Source: Hypsibius dujardini
Lineage: Eukaryota > Tardigrada > Eutardigrada > Parachela > Hypsibiidae
Reading direction: 5' to 3'
Length of the DNA stretch: 44,792 bases
Assembly: GCA_001579985.1 (NCBI GenBank)
Contig: LRSR01010044.1
Span: 1 to 44,792, forward strand
The notes beneath the pieces are model-generated. The model saw only the letters and a program-made list of their open reading frames with translations. It searched no databases and was not told the DNA's origin. Numbering within the stretch: position 1 is the first letter of the stretch; each line of letters begins with the position of its first letter. Position numbers and translations under genes: made by a program. Positions 1 through 9,969 of this stretch are shown in pieces.

Positions 1-1
1 A

Positions 2-3000
2 TATTATCGGGTGAAAGAGGAAGGATGGAACAGAGAGTTGCTGGTCCTACCTCAATCTCAATGGCTGGAGGTTTGCGCCAACATCCATGACCACAAAGCA
101 TGCATGGCTCATCTGGGATACAAGAAATGCCTGGACGTATTGAGCACACGATTTTATTTCAAAAACATGGCGAAGTTCCTGCGGAAATTCATCAGCTCAT
201 GCGTGGTGTGCCAAACCCGGAACCCTATGGCAAGCACCAAGCTGGGAAAACTGCAAACAATTCCAATACCAGCACGAGCTTTCAGCACGGTGGTGTGCGA
301 CACGGTCGGTCCACTAAACCGGACAAGCTCGGGCGGCCACAAATATCTTTTGACAGCATGTTGCGAACTCACATCATTCATCATTGCCAAACCAGTGAAA
401 AATCACACCTCATTGGAGTTCGCGAAGTTTTTACTCTACGACGTCATCCTACGATACGGTTTCATTCGAATCCTTCGGAGCGACAGAGGCACGGAAATGG
501 AAGGGGTGGTCAAAGAGCTACTGAAGCTACTGGAGGTCAAACACTTGAAAGGAAGTGGCTATCGACCGCAGACAACCGGAAAAATTGAGACACAACATCG
601 CAGTCTGGGGCGGATACTTGCCAAGTTGTGCAGTGAGAACCAGAAAGACTGGAACCTGGCTGTACCATTTGCTTGTTTCGCAATGAACGCAGCGAAACAT
701 GCAGTGACTGGAGTGAGCCCATATCAAGCGGTTTATGGGGTGCCGTGCTTGTTCCAATTCGACATGGCATACCCAGTGCGCGAGCAACTGGACCCATTCA
801 TCATGGATACTGCGGACCGTATTGCGAACATCCAAGCCTTCATCAAGTACAATATAGCGGAAAACAAGCGGTACTCGGAAGCACTGGTCAACGAAACGCG
901 AAAGCCGGTGACCCTGAAGGTGGGGGACAAGTGCCTATTATTCTCACCGATGCGAAAAGCGGACCAGACGGCAAAACTGACACATTTTTTCACGGGACCT
1001 TACGAAGTGCTGGAGCAGACCAGTCCCGTGAACTTCCGAATTTCGTACAACCGCCCCGGAGAGACAAAGGGGACAATTATCAATGTGGCGAGGCTGAAGC
1101 AGTGGCACGACCGACAAATGTTGGAACAGGAAGTAGCCGAATCTTCAAACCAAGAAAGCGCGGAGATTTCACAAAGAACGGTTACCTTCAATGATCCGGA
1201 AGTTTCGGAAGAAACGGTCGAATCGGACCCACAATCACTAATCCGAAAAGAATTGCCAGCGAGCTTAAAACCAAAGGAGGTGGCAAAGTGTACTTTTTGC
1301 TACAAACCAGTCATAGGGCCATGCACAAAAGGTACCATCATCGGCGGAAAGCCAACAATGAAACACGCCAATGAGTTCGACGGTAGGTTCTGTGCAGCGC
1401 GTCGGCGGACCGAAGTGGCACAGAACAGTGAATCAACGGAGGAAGAATACTTCATCCCGGACGGACGGAAGGTTACAACAATCAACGAACTTCAGCCTCC
1501 GCAGGAACCTGCCACCAAAAGGGCGAGTGTACCAGTCGTGGGAGAAGAAAGGGAACGTGAAAACAGCCCGGAAATTCCTGTGCAGCAGCCACGCCGAACA
1601 ACACTTCAAACAACACAACTAACAAACAACACCAGACCAGCAAGGAAACAACGTCGGAAGGTGGAAGTCTCGGAATCGGGGGAAGAGCAAGGAGAAGCGG
1701 AACAAGCAGAGGAGGAGTATGCAGTGCGGAAATCAGGGAGGCAAAGGAATCAAACGAAGCGGTATGGATTCACAAATGTGATTAGCAAACTGCCATTATG
1801 GTTAGTAACAATGTTGATGATCATCATGATTCCGGAGATCCACGCCATCAAAGCCCAGGGATGCCAGTGTCAGAACAAAAAACTACTCGGAGCACTGGAT
1901 CTCAGCAAGTACACTCAGTGCGAAAAAGTGGCAGACAAACCGTCTCCTCGAAACGTCACCTACGAAGTTTTCGCCATGAAGAAGGCGTCAGTATTTTTTC
2001 CGGCTACACTGTGCAAGGCCACTGTGCAGTCCATCACGGTGACAAAAATTTTTTGGGGAAGCACGGACTCAGTTCCTTCCAGCTCTTTCCGAGACCTGAG
2101 CCCCGATGAGTGTCAAAGAATGTATCAATCGCTGAACTGTTTTTCCAATCAAATGCGCAGAGTGCCAGGAACAAATGCGTTTGCTTTTACGGAACAGCCA
2201 GAAGCAGTCAGCAGCTGGTTAACAACCACCACAACGACAACAATCAACTGTTTCGTTGAACCCACGAAACTCACTCAGCAGGAAACAGGAGGAGACATCA
2301 TTGGTATTGCTGGCGCTCTGGGGACAAAGAAAGAAGTGGGACATGCTTCCAAGGGTGGAATGACCTTTATCTGGCAAACAGATGCCAGTGATCAGAAGAA
2401 GCCGTGCGACTACGAATCGATTACGAAAAACGATGGTTACCTGTACGATCTGGAGAACAAACGACTCAGAGTGCGAGACCCGGAACGACAGGTTGATTTC
2501 ATACTGGACGCCCAGCCCGCGGATATTGATTGCAACTTCACAACGAAAGTATGGCACGTGCGGGGCGGATTCAGTGACGTACTGCTCAGTTTAGTTGTGG
2601 AAAACACGACGGTTATCGAGAACGAACTGTCAGAAGCCCAACGGTACAAACGAAGTGTAGAAGAACGACAAGTGGAGAGACCACAATTCATCGAAATACT
2701 TTCACCATCAGAAATGGCAGTGGAAGCGGCGAGGCGCCAAGCATTACGAATCGAAATGGAAGAAATCCAAACAATGCAACCCAATTCGGGGGCGGAAGGC
2801 CCGTCCACGCGGCGACGAAGGAGCCGGACAACTACACATTCAGTTTCTATAAGCGAGAAACCACACAGGAACGCAATGGTTGAGTCCGAGAGCGCCACGT
2901 TTGAGGCAGAAGCCACGACGGTAGACGCAACCATCGAACCAGAAGGGGAAGGTATTTCAACCATGCCCGAAAGGTCAAGTCCCGCGGACGCAATACTCAC

Positions 3001-4501
3001 AGAAATCGCACAGCTGATAACAGAACGCACGCCAACGGAAGCAGACCTGCTGCAAAACGAACAAGAAGAGAACCGAATCTTGTTTGAGCAGGAAGAGACG
3101 AGGCGCAGAGACGATGAAGAACGACTGCGGATCCGATTGGCCGACGAGGAACGTCGACAACAGTTAGTGCTACAGGAACAACGTCGCCGTTCGAATGCAA
3201 TACTTCAGCAGGAGGTGAACGACTTTGAGCAGCAACGATTACAAAAAAATCGCAATTATGCAAATCAACTCCGGAGGGAAGAGCTAACACGGCAGGAGAC
3301 CGCACGGAGGAGACAAACAAGCACACGACCTGCACCAGTACGTAGACTAAACCCAAATTGGGTGCCGCCAGGAGCGTATGTTCTGCAACAACAAGCGGAA
3401 ACCATAGACAAACCAAAGCAAAAATTGGGGGTCGCAAACCACACTTCAGAATTCCTCGCGCGTATGACACTCAATGACATCAAAGCAAAATACGCAAGGA
3501 CAAAAGAGATTCCTATGGAGCTCATGCTGAGTCACCAACAATACGTTAGCGACCATCAAATCATGATTTCTAATCTTCTAAGCGAAGAGATTCATCAACT
3601 GGATTGTCAGGCACGGCAAAATCGGGCGGCCCTAATCAACGTTCTCGCAAAACAGTCAGGCGTCCGCGCAGCTCAACTAATTGGTTTTGACCAGTGTCAC
3701 AGCTTGGTCGCACATGGAGCAATGGCCCTTATATATCAGTGCGAGGCAGTGAACGTTACGGTCGGAGCAAAACGAACGGAGTGCGGAATGGAACCGACGG
3801 TGGGAAATGGATCTCTCAGTCTGGACGGATACACCATAACCCGTAACTTCATTCCATGCTTACATGACGGACATTTTACGCAAATTGGGGAGAAAACATT
3901 TGAATACGACAGCCAACGACAAGACTGGAGAGAGGCACGAGAAACGATTCAAGTCTCCCATGATCATCTTGTGGCCACATTCGACATCACGGAAGATCGA
4001 ACGGCGGAAGGGATCGACAACTTTCACGAGAAAAGCGATAACAACTTCTTAGATTTGTTTGGAGAGCTGTCAGCCGTCATGCAGACGTCTGGTCAATCTT
4101 CCTTGTCGGAAGCTCTACGGGGAACAAGCAAGGACGTGGCTCAAAAGAACAATGTACCAGACATTATTGGGGGAATAGAAGAAGTGTTCACTGGATGGAG
4201 GACGTCTTTCATTTCAATCGTATTTTTCGTGGGATGCGCGTTGAGCATTCTCATTGTGTGTAAAGTTTGTGGACCAAATCGGATACTCGCGGCCATTTGT
4301 CCGAAGCGTCGCAAACCAAACAAAAAAGAACCCGACACAAGAGCCATCTACAGCGTTCGAAACGGAGTACCACGGCTCCGGCTGCCAGCGTTGGAGAACG
4401 GCGAACGAAGGCACAGCAAACCGGAAGAGGTGCCTCTAACAGATATGGAGGTCAAAGATATGGCGACAGAGCATCCATACGGGTTAAACATCATCCCCTG
4501 A
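2..4501 (+). CDS. pol (integrase) continuous with envelope-like glycoprotein region
   Basis: The frame is open from the window start. Numbered from the GTG at 11, an HHCC zinc finger (H28, H34, C64, C67) precedes a DD35E integrase core (D97, D158, E193) and a GPY/F-like module near 1000. A Cys/His cluster follows around 1290-1395. From about 1790 the character changes: a hydrophobic signal-like segment (1793-1850), a Cys-containing ectodomain with NxS/T sites, a furin-like RYKR site (2642-2653), a long Glu/Arg/Gln-rich predicted coiled coil (about 3005-3320), more cysteines, a transmembrane segment (about 4204-4266) and a basic tail. The second half therefore looks like a type I membrane glycoprotein, but I cannot assign it to a named env family. 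Env is usually made from a spliced RNA; here no stop separates it from pol. The TGA at 4499 ends the ORF. Confidence 0.85.
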   Translation, partial: YYRVKEEGWNRELLVLPQSQWLEVCANIHDHKACMAHLGYKKCLDVLSTRFYFKNMAKFLRKFISSCVVCQTRNPMASTKLGKLQTIPIPARAFSTVVCDTVGPLNRTSSGGHKYLLTACCELTSFIIAKPVKNHTSLEFAKFLLYDVILRYGFIRILRSDRGTEMEGVVKELLKLLEVKHLKGSGYRPQTTGKIETQHRSLGRILAKLCSENQKDWNLAVPFACFAMNAAKHAVTGVSPYQAVYGVPCLFQFDMAYPVREQLDPFIMDTADRIANIQAFIKYNIAENKRYSEALVNETRKPVTLKVGDKCLLFSPMRKADQTAKLTHFFTGPYEVLEQTSPVNFRISYNRPGETKGTIINVARLKQWHDRQMLEQEVAESSNQESAEISQRTVTFNDPEVSEETVESDPQSLIRKELPASLKPKEVAKCTFCYKPVIGPCTKGTIIGGKPTMKHANEFDGRFCAARRRTEVAQNSESTEEEYFIPDGRKVTTINELQPPQEPATKRASVPVVGEERERENSPEIPVQQPRRTTLQTTQLTNNTRPARKQRRKVEVSESGEEQGEAEQAEEEYAVRKSGRQRNQTKRYGFTNVISKLPLWLVTMLMIIMIPEIHAIKAQGCQCQNKKLLGALDLSKYTQCEKVADKPSPRNVTYEVFAMKKASVFFPATLCKATVQSITVTKIFWGSTDSVPSSSFRDLSPDECQRMYQSLNCFSNQMRRVPGTNAFAFTEQPEAVSSWLTTTTTTTINCFVEPTKLTQQETGGDIIGIAGALGTKKEVGHASKGGMTFIWQTDASDQKKPCDYESITKNDGYLYDLENKRLRVRDPERQVDFILDAQPADIDCNFTTKVWHVRGGFSDVLLSLVVENTTVIENELSEAQRYKRSVEERQVERPQFIEILSPSEMAVEAARRQALRIEMEEIQTMQPNSGAEGPSTRRRRSRTTTHSVSISEKPHRNAMVESESATFEAEATTVDATIEPEGEGISTMPERSSPADAILTEIAQLITERTPTEADLLQNEQEENRILFEQEETRRRDDEERLRIRLADEERRQQLVLQEQRRRSNAILQQEVNDFEQQRLQKNRNYANQLRREELTRQETARRRQTSTRPAPVRRLNPNWVPPGAYVLQQQAETIDKPKQKLGVANHTSEFLARMTLNDIKAKYARTKEIPMELMLSHQQYVSDHQIMISNLLSEEIHQLDCQARQNRAALINVLAKQSGVRAAQLIGFDQCHSLVAHGAMALIYQCEAVNVTVGAKRTECGMEPTVGNGSLSLDGYTITRNFIPCLHDGHFTQIGEKTFEYDSQRQDWREARETIQVSHDHLVATFDITEDRTAEGIDNFHEKSDNNFLDLFGELSAVMQTSGQSSLSEALRGTSKDVAQKNNVPDIIGGIEEVFTGWRTSFISIVFFVGCALSILIVCKVCGPNRILAAICPKRRKPNKKEPDTRAIYSVRNGVPRLRLPALENGERRHSKPEEVPLTDMEVKDMATEHPYGLNIIP

Positions 4502-5278
4502 ATTTTGGCGGAACTGAGAGAGGAATCCATCGTTTTGGCGCTAACCACACTAACTCTCTTGGTTCCAGTTGGATCAGCGGAAACGGCGCAAAGTCAAGTA
4601 TATACACTATCTGTTCAAAGTCAATATAATCACGCAAGTCAGTCATGCACCTGTACCTATGTTTACGCACCGCCCCCATGCGTCCTGAAGGGAGACAACA
4701 CAGGGATGCCAATTACGAGGAGGACCCGAACGGATGGGGAGGTAGAAGGCACCACAACGCCACTGGTGATTTCTAAGGAATCAATGCTTAACAGCAACAG
4801 GATCCCGTGGAAAGCAGTTGTGACTCAATTGGTTGACAGTCTGGAAAAAGTGCGACGGAAGCAGACGAGAAGCATTGTAAAAGAATGGCGAACTGGTTCT
4901 ACAGCGCAACGCGACTTCGACACAAACCTGGAGGAAGAGATACTGCCCTTCAGAGAGCTAATAAGTGGATGGTTCGACCGACTCAAGAGCAAAAGACCGT
5001 CAAACCAGCGGATAAACCGGTTAAAATTGCTACATAACAAAACGGTGGTGACAAGTCAGCAATTACGGAAAATACCACGCCCCCTGGAAGTTTTAAAGCA
5101 CTTCGAGACATTGGGACAGCTATATATATTCGCATTGTTCGAGCAAATATGCTCATTCGATTTTCACCGCGCACCAGCTGAAGTTCTTCCACTTTGCACG
5201 GAATATTATTTTTCTTTCTGGCCTTTTCAAGTTATTCCCGATTTCCACTGCAACTACTCCCCTTCTCCCGAAAGTTAG
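4502..5278 (+). CDS. Retroelement ORF2, unknown, in frame after the pol-env stop
   Basis: This frame begins directly after the TGA of the preceding ORF and is in the same phase, so only one stop codon separates them. It has no ATG until 4706, yet its first 25 codons include a hydrophobic run that looks like a signal peptide, followed by a C-x-C pair and a Cys within the next 30 residues. The rest is basic and hydrophilic, with a Cys- and aromatic-rich end. It could be expressed by UGA readthrough, by splicing, or from a non-AUG codon (a TTG is at 4505). It could also be a decayed part of the env region. I recognise no domain. Confidence 0.5.
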   Translation: MLAELREESIVLALTTLTLLVPVGSAETAQSQVYTLSVQSQYNHASQSCTCTYVYAPPPCVLKGDNTGMPITRRTRTDGEVEGTTTPLVISKESMLNSNRIPWKAVVTQLVDSLEKVRRKQTRSIVKEWRTGSTAQRDFDTNLEEEILPFRELISGWFDRLKSKRPSNQRINRLKLLHNKTVVTSQQLRKIPRPLEVLKHFETLGQLYIFALFEQICSFDFHRAPAEVLPLCTEYYFSFWPFQVIPDFHCNYSPSPES

Positions 5279-5326
5279 TCCTGACCTGAATAGACTGTCG
5301 AGCAACGCTGCATGTTTTGAAGAAAG

Positions 5327-6412
5327 ATGAAAGCACCAAAATCACCGTTTCACTGGACTTCGAAGAAGTTCTGGACGCGATACGGCCGCAGCGAATGTGG
5401 GAACTCAAGCTCACGTCGCGAAGGGAACTCAACATTGAAAGCGGCGATCATGGTTTATTTGTTCGCTACGTCAATCCAAGGGATTTGCGCCAGGATGGAG
5501 AATGGGCGATTCATCCCTCGCGACGAGGACCCAACAGTAGCCGTCACCAGGGGTAGGGTGATAGAATTCCGGAGTGTGGGAGAGATTACGCCAACCCGGA
5601 CAACGCCGGAACTGGAAATACTCAACGTCCGACGGGTAACGAAACAGCCTCCATCACAATTGTCAACTCAAACACACATGGGAACAGCCCATGGGATGTT
5701 TACGCTCCCAAATAATCAGGTAAGCTTGACAAAGCGTCCGGACGAATCGGGACCTGGACAGACGTCACAAAGTCCCGGCGACGCCTTGTGGATTTTCTCA
5801 AATTCGGAGCGGTTCCGTTCAATGATGAAGGACACACGAAACAAACCAGCATTGGAACGCGCCTTACAAAATTACCGACCATTCAACACTGAGAGCACAC
5901 GACCGAATAGACCGGAACGTTTTGAAATACAACAACTTGCAACCATTACGACTGCAATTCCTCCCGGAATCATGGATACGCAGAGGATGCCATACTCTTT
6001 TGAGGAAATGCACCTCCTGCGACGCCCGTCACCGAACGCAATTTTTGACAGCGTGTTTACCGTGGCGCGAAATTTGATCAAGAAGACGTACCAAAACTAC
6101 TGCTCAACGCCAGCTTTAGTCAACGGTCCTATCCTCATGCTTAAGTGCATCGAGTACTATTTGATGGCTGACCCAAGCAGTATCGCAAAACTAGATGAAT
6201 TTGGCCTCTCTCTAGATGTACACCCGCGTTTTCACTCACCGGAATTCCCACAACCGTCAGTGACCGACGTCGAGATGGATATAGCCTTCCGAAGACGGCA
6301 TGCGCAAACGGTGGACGAACGGAACGCGATGACGGCATCACCGGAGGACCTGGCTGAGTACGACATCGAAGACGAGACCAATACGGCTTCTAACAATGCA
6401 AGTGTCCGCTAG
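5327..6412 (+). CDS. Retroelement ORF3, unknown 361-residue protein
   Basis: It starts with ATG 49 bases after the ORF2 stop and ends with TAG. The first 50 residues are basic, with a short hydrophobic stretch around residues 40-53. The middle is hydrophilic and Thr/Pro/Arg-rich. Residues about 235-290 look like a compact mixed helical domain containing two Cys and several Tyr and Leu. The C-terminus is acidic. No catalytic motif or zinc knuckle is visible. Because it lies inside the element, between env and the 3' LTR, it is probably an accessory retroelement protein or captured host sequence. Confidence 0.55.
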   Translation: MKAPKSPFHWTSKKFWTRYGRSECGNSSSRREGNSTLKAAIMVYLFATSIQGICARMENGRFIPRDEDPTVAVTRGRVIEFRSVGEITPTRTTPELEILNVRRVTKQPPSQLSTQTHMGTAHGMFTLPNNQVSLTKRPDESGPGQTSQSPGDALWIFSNSERFRSMMKDTRNKPALERALQNYRPFNTESTRPNRPERFEIQQLATITTAIPPGIMDTQRMPYSFEEMHLLRRPSPNAIFDSVFTVARNLIKKTYQNYCSTPALVNGPILMLKCIEYYLMADPSSIAKLDEFGLSLDVHPRFHSPEFPQPSVTDVEMDIAFRRRHAQTVDERNAMTASPEDLAEYDIEDETNTASNNASVR

Positions 6413-7411
6413 ACGGAAAAGAAAAGAACATCAAATCAATTAACCGTATCTACTCAACATTTATTCACCAAAATATTTGCATCCTACCCAATTTTACGCG
6501 TCGGCGATCATGGAAGATGCAGACACTCCAGAGCCTTGGAGAACTAATCAACTAACCCAGAAAGGACCACAGAGGTTGCCAATCATCACCCTGCGATGGA
6601 GCTGTATCCATCAGCAGTTGGAGGACAGTCACTTGCACAGAGACTAGAGGATGTTCAATCGCACGTGCTAATAACGCCCATCCACCGCACCTTTGTCGAA
6701 CCGGAGTGACTCGGGTTGTAGGTTTCGCTTGGGCGGGTTCACGACAGGGATCTAGCAACATAGTCTACAGCACACGAATGATTGGGCAACGTTTGGACAC
6801 CGACTAGGAAAGAGAGTCGCCCCCAGCAAGACATCTGGAGTGTGGCAGAAAAAAAAAAGAAAAAAAACACTGAATGAAGAAGACGTTTTTTTGCACGCGG
6901 GTTTTTATCTCCCTTCGGATACGGATTTTCCACTTCAGCGTAACAAGTACTCAAAGAAAATACTTCACAATTAATCGCGCGTCAGCACTTTGAGTCACGC
7001 AGCGTGGAACTCTTGAGAAGATGGGACACTTCAGCGCGTGGGAAAAAGTGTCTACGCTGCACAATTTTGTTGGAAATAAAACACTTCAGCTCTTACGCGG
7101 CTGGACTACAGTGTTACGTACTACGGTGTGCGAGACTCAAGTGCGGTTATGCGAAGCGCGCGAACGCGGCGGGGACCCAACACAACATTCACTTCAACAC
7201 TTCAAAATCAGCAAACCTGATGATTATTGTGCCCAAAAACTTGAACGGACTTCAGGCGACAAAACACATAAATAGACGAGCAGTCGTCGATGTTTTGCAC
7301 CAGGCAAGCTTCAGTTTTTTTTTTCACTCCAAACGCCGAGGCCCTCCCAATACCATACATTTCTACGGTCGTTTCGAGAGCATCATACCTTTTAACACTG
7401 ACATCGAGGTC
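6413..7411 (+). other. Non-coding spacer inside the retroelement
   Basis: This kilobase has no convincing ORF with an ATG. It includes an A-rich stretch near 6847-6870 and, at its 3' end, a pyrimidine run (7311-7324) that could be a splice acceptor tract for an ORF4 message. The ORF4 frame is open back to about 7004 but without an ATG. Confidence 0.4.
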
Positions 7412-7987
7412 ATGGATGGACAACAGGATACCAAGTTTCAAACGGACAGTCAGGCAACAACAGTTCCGAAGGCGAACAACGGCGACGCGATGGCAGCAGC
7501 CACTGAGGTACCAGCTCCAATTCCAAAAGGGGTAAGCGAAACCGCATTTAACATTCATCAACGAACGTGTGCGGGCCATCCAAATTGTGTCGAAGCTGTG
7601 TTCCGCAATCCAATCCGACTCCAAGTTTTGGAGGGCGTGACGCCAGCTCCGTGGGTCTCAGGAACTCACTCGTTGTGTCTTAGCGCCGGATTGGTAACGG
7701 AAGGGCAGGTGGCGCGTTTCCGGGACCGAATCCAGCGACTCCTACCGGCGGGATACACCATGGACGAGGACGCGTTTGCTCTTCTTTACCGAGCAACACG
7801 AGCGGCGTTCAGCAATTTAATCCCACCAGCTCGTCAAGCTCAGTTCAACTTGGTCATCGAGCGAACCCACACTGCACCTCCGTCTCTGGACACCGACTCC
7901 GCGGGTACTACCGGTGGACCAATCCGATTACCGTGCCGACGCAGTCGGAAGGATCCTACATCACCGCCCAAGAAAAGACCACAGTAA
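7412..7987 (+). CDS. Retroelement ORF4, unknown 191-residue protein
   Basis: ATG at 7412 is the first methionine of a frame that stays open to the TAA at 7985-7987. The N-terminal 45 residues are low-complexity (Ala, Thr, Gln, Pro). A central segment holds H, C, H, C residues (roughly residues 48-58) that could bind metal. A hydrophobic and Arg-rich globular part follows, and the last 20 residues form a basic Lys/Arg/Pro tail, as in nucleic-acid-binding proteins. The ORF ends only 28 bases before the polypurine tract. I cannot name a family. A gag-like or regulatory role is only a guess. Confidence 0.5.
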   Translation: MDGQQDTKFQTDSQATTVPKANNGDAMAAATEVPAPIPKGVSETAFNIHQRTCAGHPNCVEAVFRNPIRLQVLEGVTPAPWVSGTHSLCLSAGLVTEGQVARFRDRIQRLLPAGYTMDEDAFALLYRATRAAFSNLIPPARQAQFNLVIERTHTAPPSLDTDSAGTTGGPIRLPCRRSRKDPTSPPKKRPQ

Positions 7988-8014
7988 GCAAGCACGCGAG
8001 GACGGTGATTTTCC

Positions 8015-8026
8015 GGCGGAGGGCAG
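8015..8026 (+). promoter_or_regulatory. Polypurine tract
   Basis: A purine-rich run (GGCGGAGGGCAG) lies one base before the TG that starts the 3' LTR. This is the expected place for the plus-strand primer of reverse transcription. Confidence 0.7.
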
Positions 8027-8027
8027 T

Positions 8028-8334
8028 TGTTGGACCACGCCCAACAAGTCCTCATATCCAATCATCACAGCTATCTGACTCGATAATACCTTACTTACTT
8101 AGTAACTCTATCTACCCTATTAACCCTGTTCTGCTGCCACAGCTAATTACTTGATGTGTGTGCTATTTACTATCAATTCTCTAGTTAACACTTTACTATA
8201 TAAGCAGATGTTTTACTAGTTATAAGCAGCAGTTTTACTTCTTCTTTCTTTCTTCCAGTTTTCTTCTCTACCTATTCCTACATTCAGTCTAATAAACTTG
8301 TTACCTACCAAACTTCCTGTTGGTAGACCTAACA
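8028..8334 (+). repeat. 3' LTR (307 bp)
   Basis: It begins TGTTGG and ends CCTAACA, a short imperfect inverted repeat bounded by TG...CA. A TATA-like TATATAAG is at 8197-8204 and an AATAAA at 8291-8296, a normal U3-R-U5 arrangement. The same sequence in reverse orientation, interrupted by two insertions, is found at 18753-19831, which supports both boundaries. Confidence 0.85.
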
Positions 8335-9969
8335 GGCCCTAGGGCCAAAATTAATCCCGCGCTGAATATAGAACAAAATTTGTCCGCCGACTTCATTTCA
8401 TCTTGTTCCAGAACAGTCTAAAACTGATAAGTCTTATAGATGACGCCGGTTTTCCGCTGGGAGACTAGGTTAATGATAACACAGGAATTTAAAAATAAAA
8501 AACAGAAGTCGAAAAAAAAAATATTACTCTGTATTTGTACCCAATAATACACTCCAAAGTTGAGGACAACAACAATAAAACAGCAAGTTCCAAGCCACTG
8601 ATTCGACGTCAACCAGTGCGTTGATAGATCTAAACAGAAAGGAGGAAAAAATGTTACTCCAATCTTAAAATAAGAGACTAAAGAAAGGTGAGAGAACTGC
8701 AATTGTCAGGTGTACACTGCAAATCTAGCCGTTGGGAAAATTAAAACGGTTACCCAAGTGATTGATTCATTGATTAAGTACGATACAAATATTTTTTTTT
8801 CAAAGTCACTTTATACCTCTTGCCGTCGCTGTAATCTGTATTTGAAAGAGTATTTTAGGTGCTCAATCGATTTATCCTTTTTATTTGAAGAGCTTTCATT
8901 ATCCTATAACGTGAAAAGACTTAAAAACAACGATGAAAAAAATAATACCAGAGGCGTCCAAAAATCAGACAATCAACCACTGGTTTGAGCGTCAAATTTT
9001 CTTAACGGGCAGACAAAAAATTTGAATTCTCGTAAAGACAGCAACTTCCACTTACCTAAAACGACTTCCTCCCTTGGCAATTATTCCATCCGAAATGATG
9101 CTTGTAAATAAATACGCCTGCAAAGTAAAACATTTTTGGAAAACATGTCCGTTGGAAAGGATTGCATATTCACCGCGTGCTTACCGGTCAATGACATCGA
9201 ATCATTCCAACTCTGAAATCACGAGCGCCGAGCAGAGAAATGCCAAAATAATTTAGCAAAAATGATCTGGTAAATTCGTAATAGGGTATTTGTAAAAACA
9301 TGCTACGGGGAAATAAAAAAATTCGCAAATTTTTGCGTTTCTGCAAAATAACGGCTGCACAATAACTGCGCAATGCACAAGCCGTTGAGCCGTTGAACGC
9401 TGTGCACTTGCGCACTTTCGCAGGTGCATTTGATCAAATTACGACCTTTTTACCCTTCGGAGTTTGGACATTCGGATCAGCATTTAATTGCGAGTTCCAT
9501 CATTGCGGACAATGGTGAATTGTTTAAGAAAGGTTAAATATTGACGTCTGGTATGAATTTCTTTATGTCTATTTCGATTTTATATTCATATCGGTTTTCT
9601 GTTTGTCTTCTCGTCTTTATTACATGGCGTAATATTACAGTTGTACGCGTGTAGATGTACAGTACTTTGCTGAAAATAAAACCAAGTTTCTTTGCCTAGC
9701 TTTTAAATTTTGTGGTTTTGCTCGTCTGAATTACAAACGATAAATTTATTCACTTCTTGGCCTTGCGGACAAATTAAGTACTCAAGAGACATAATTTGGG
9801 AACTTATTTATTCTCATTTTGACACGAAGGACAAATTAAGTACTCAAGAGACTTTCTTTTGTCCAGTCACAGCATAAATAAGTTCCCAATTAAGTCCCCC
9901 GGCAGAAATACAGGACCAAATAAGTCCCGTGCATTACTAGGGAAAGACTGTCTGACGGCAATGACCAGT
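8335..9969. other. Intergenic sequence without a recognisable gene
   Basis: Directly after the LTR is a 12-bp palindrome, GGCCCTAGGGCC. The rest is AT-rich, with short ORFs that lack family features. Near the right end lie the repeats annotated at 9767-9891, which overlap the likely 3' UTR of the minus-strand gene A. An AATAAA on the minus strand near 9817 could be its polyadenylation signal. Confidence 0.5.
9767..9891. repeat. Short direct and inverted repeats
   Basis: GGACAAATTAAGTACTC occurs at 9767 and again at about 9829. The stretch starting at 9798 (GGGAACTTATTTATT) is answered by an inverted copy ending near 9891. This is probably a remnant of a small foldback element. Confidence 0.5.

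Larger units (their letters stand above)
1..8334 (+). mobile_element. Gypsy-like LTR retroelement with env-like region, 3' part
   Basis: The order seen is integrase (end of pol), envelope-like region, three further ORFs, polypurine tract and 3' LTR. The reading frame is already open at base 2, so gag, protease, reverse transcriptase and the 5' LTR lie outside the window. Integrase type and the GPY/F-like module point to Metaviridae (Ty3/Gypsy). About 3.5 kb of sequence with extra ORFs between env and the LTR is more than most errantivirus-like elements carry. A related LTR at 18753-19831 shows that this is a multi-copy family. The 5' target-site duplication cannot be checked here. Confidence 0.85.
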
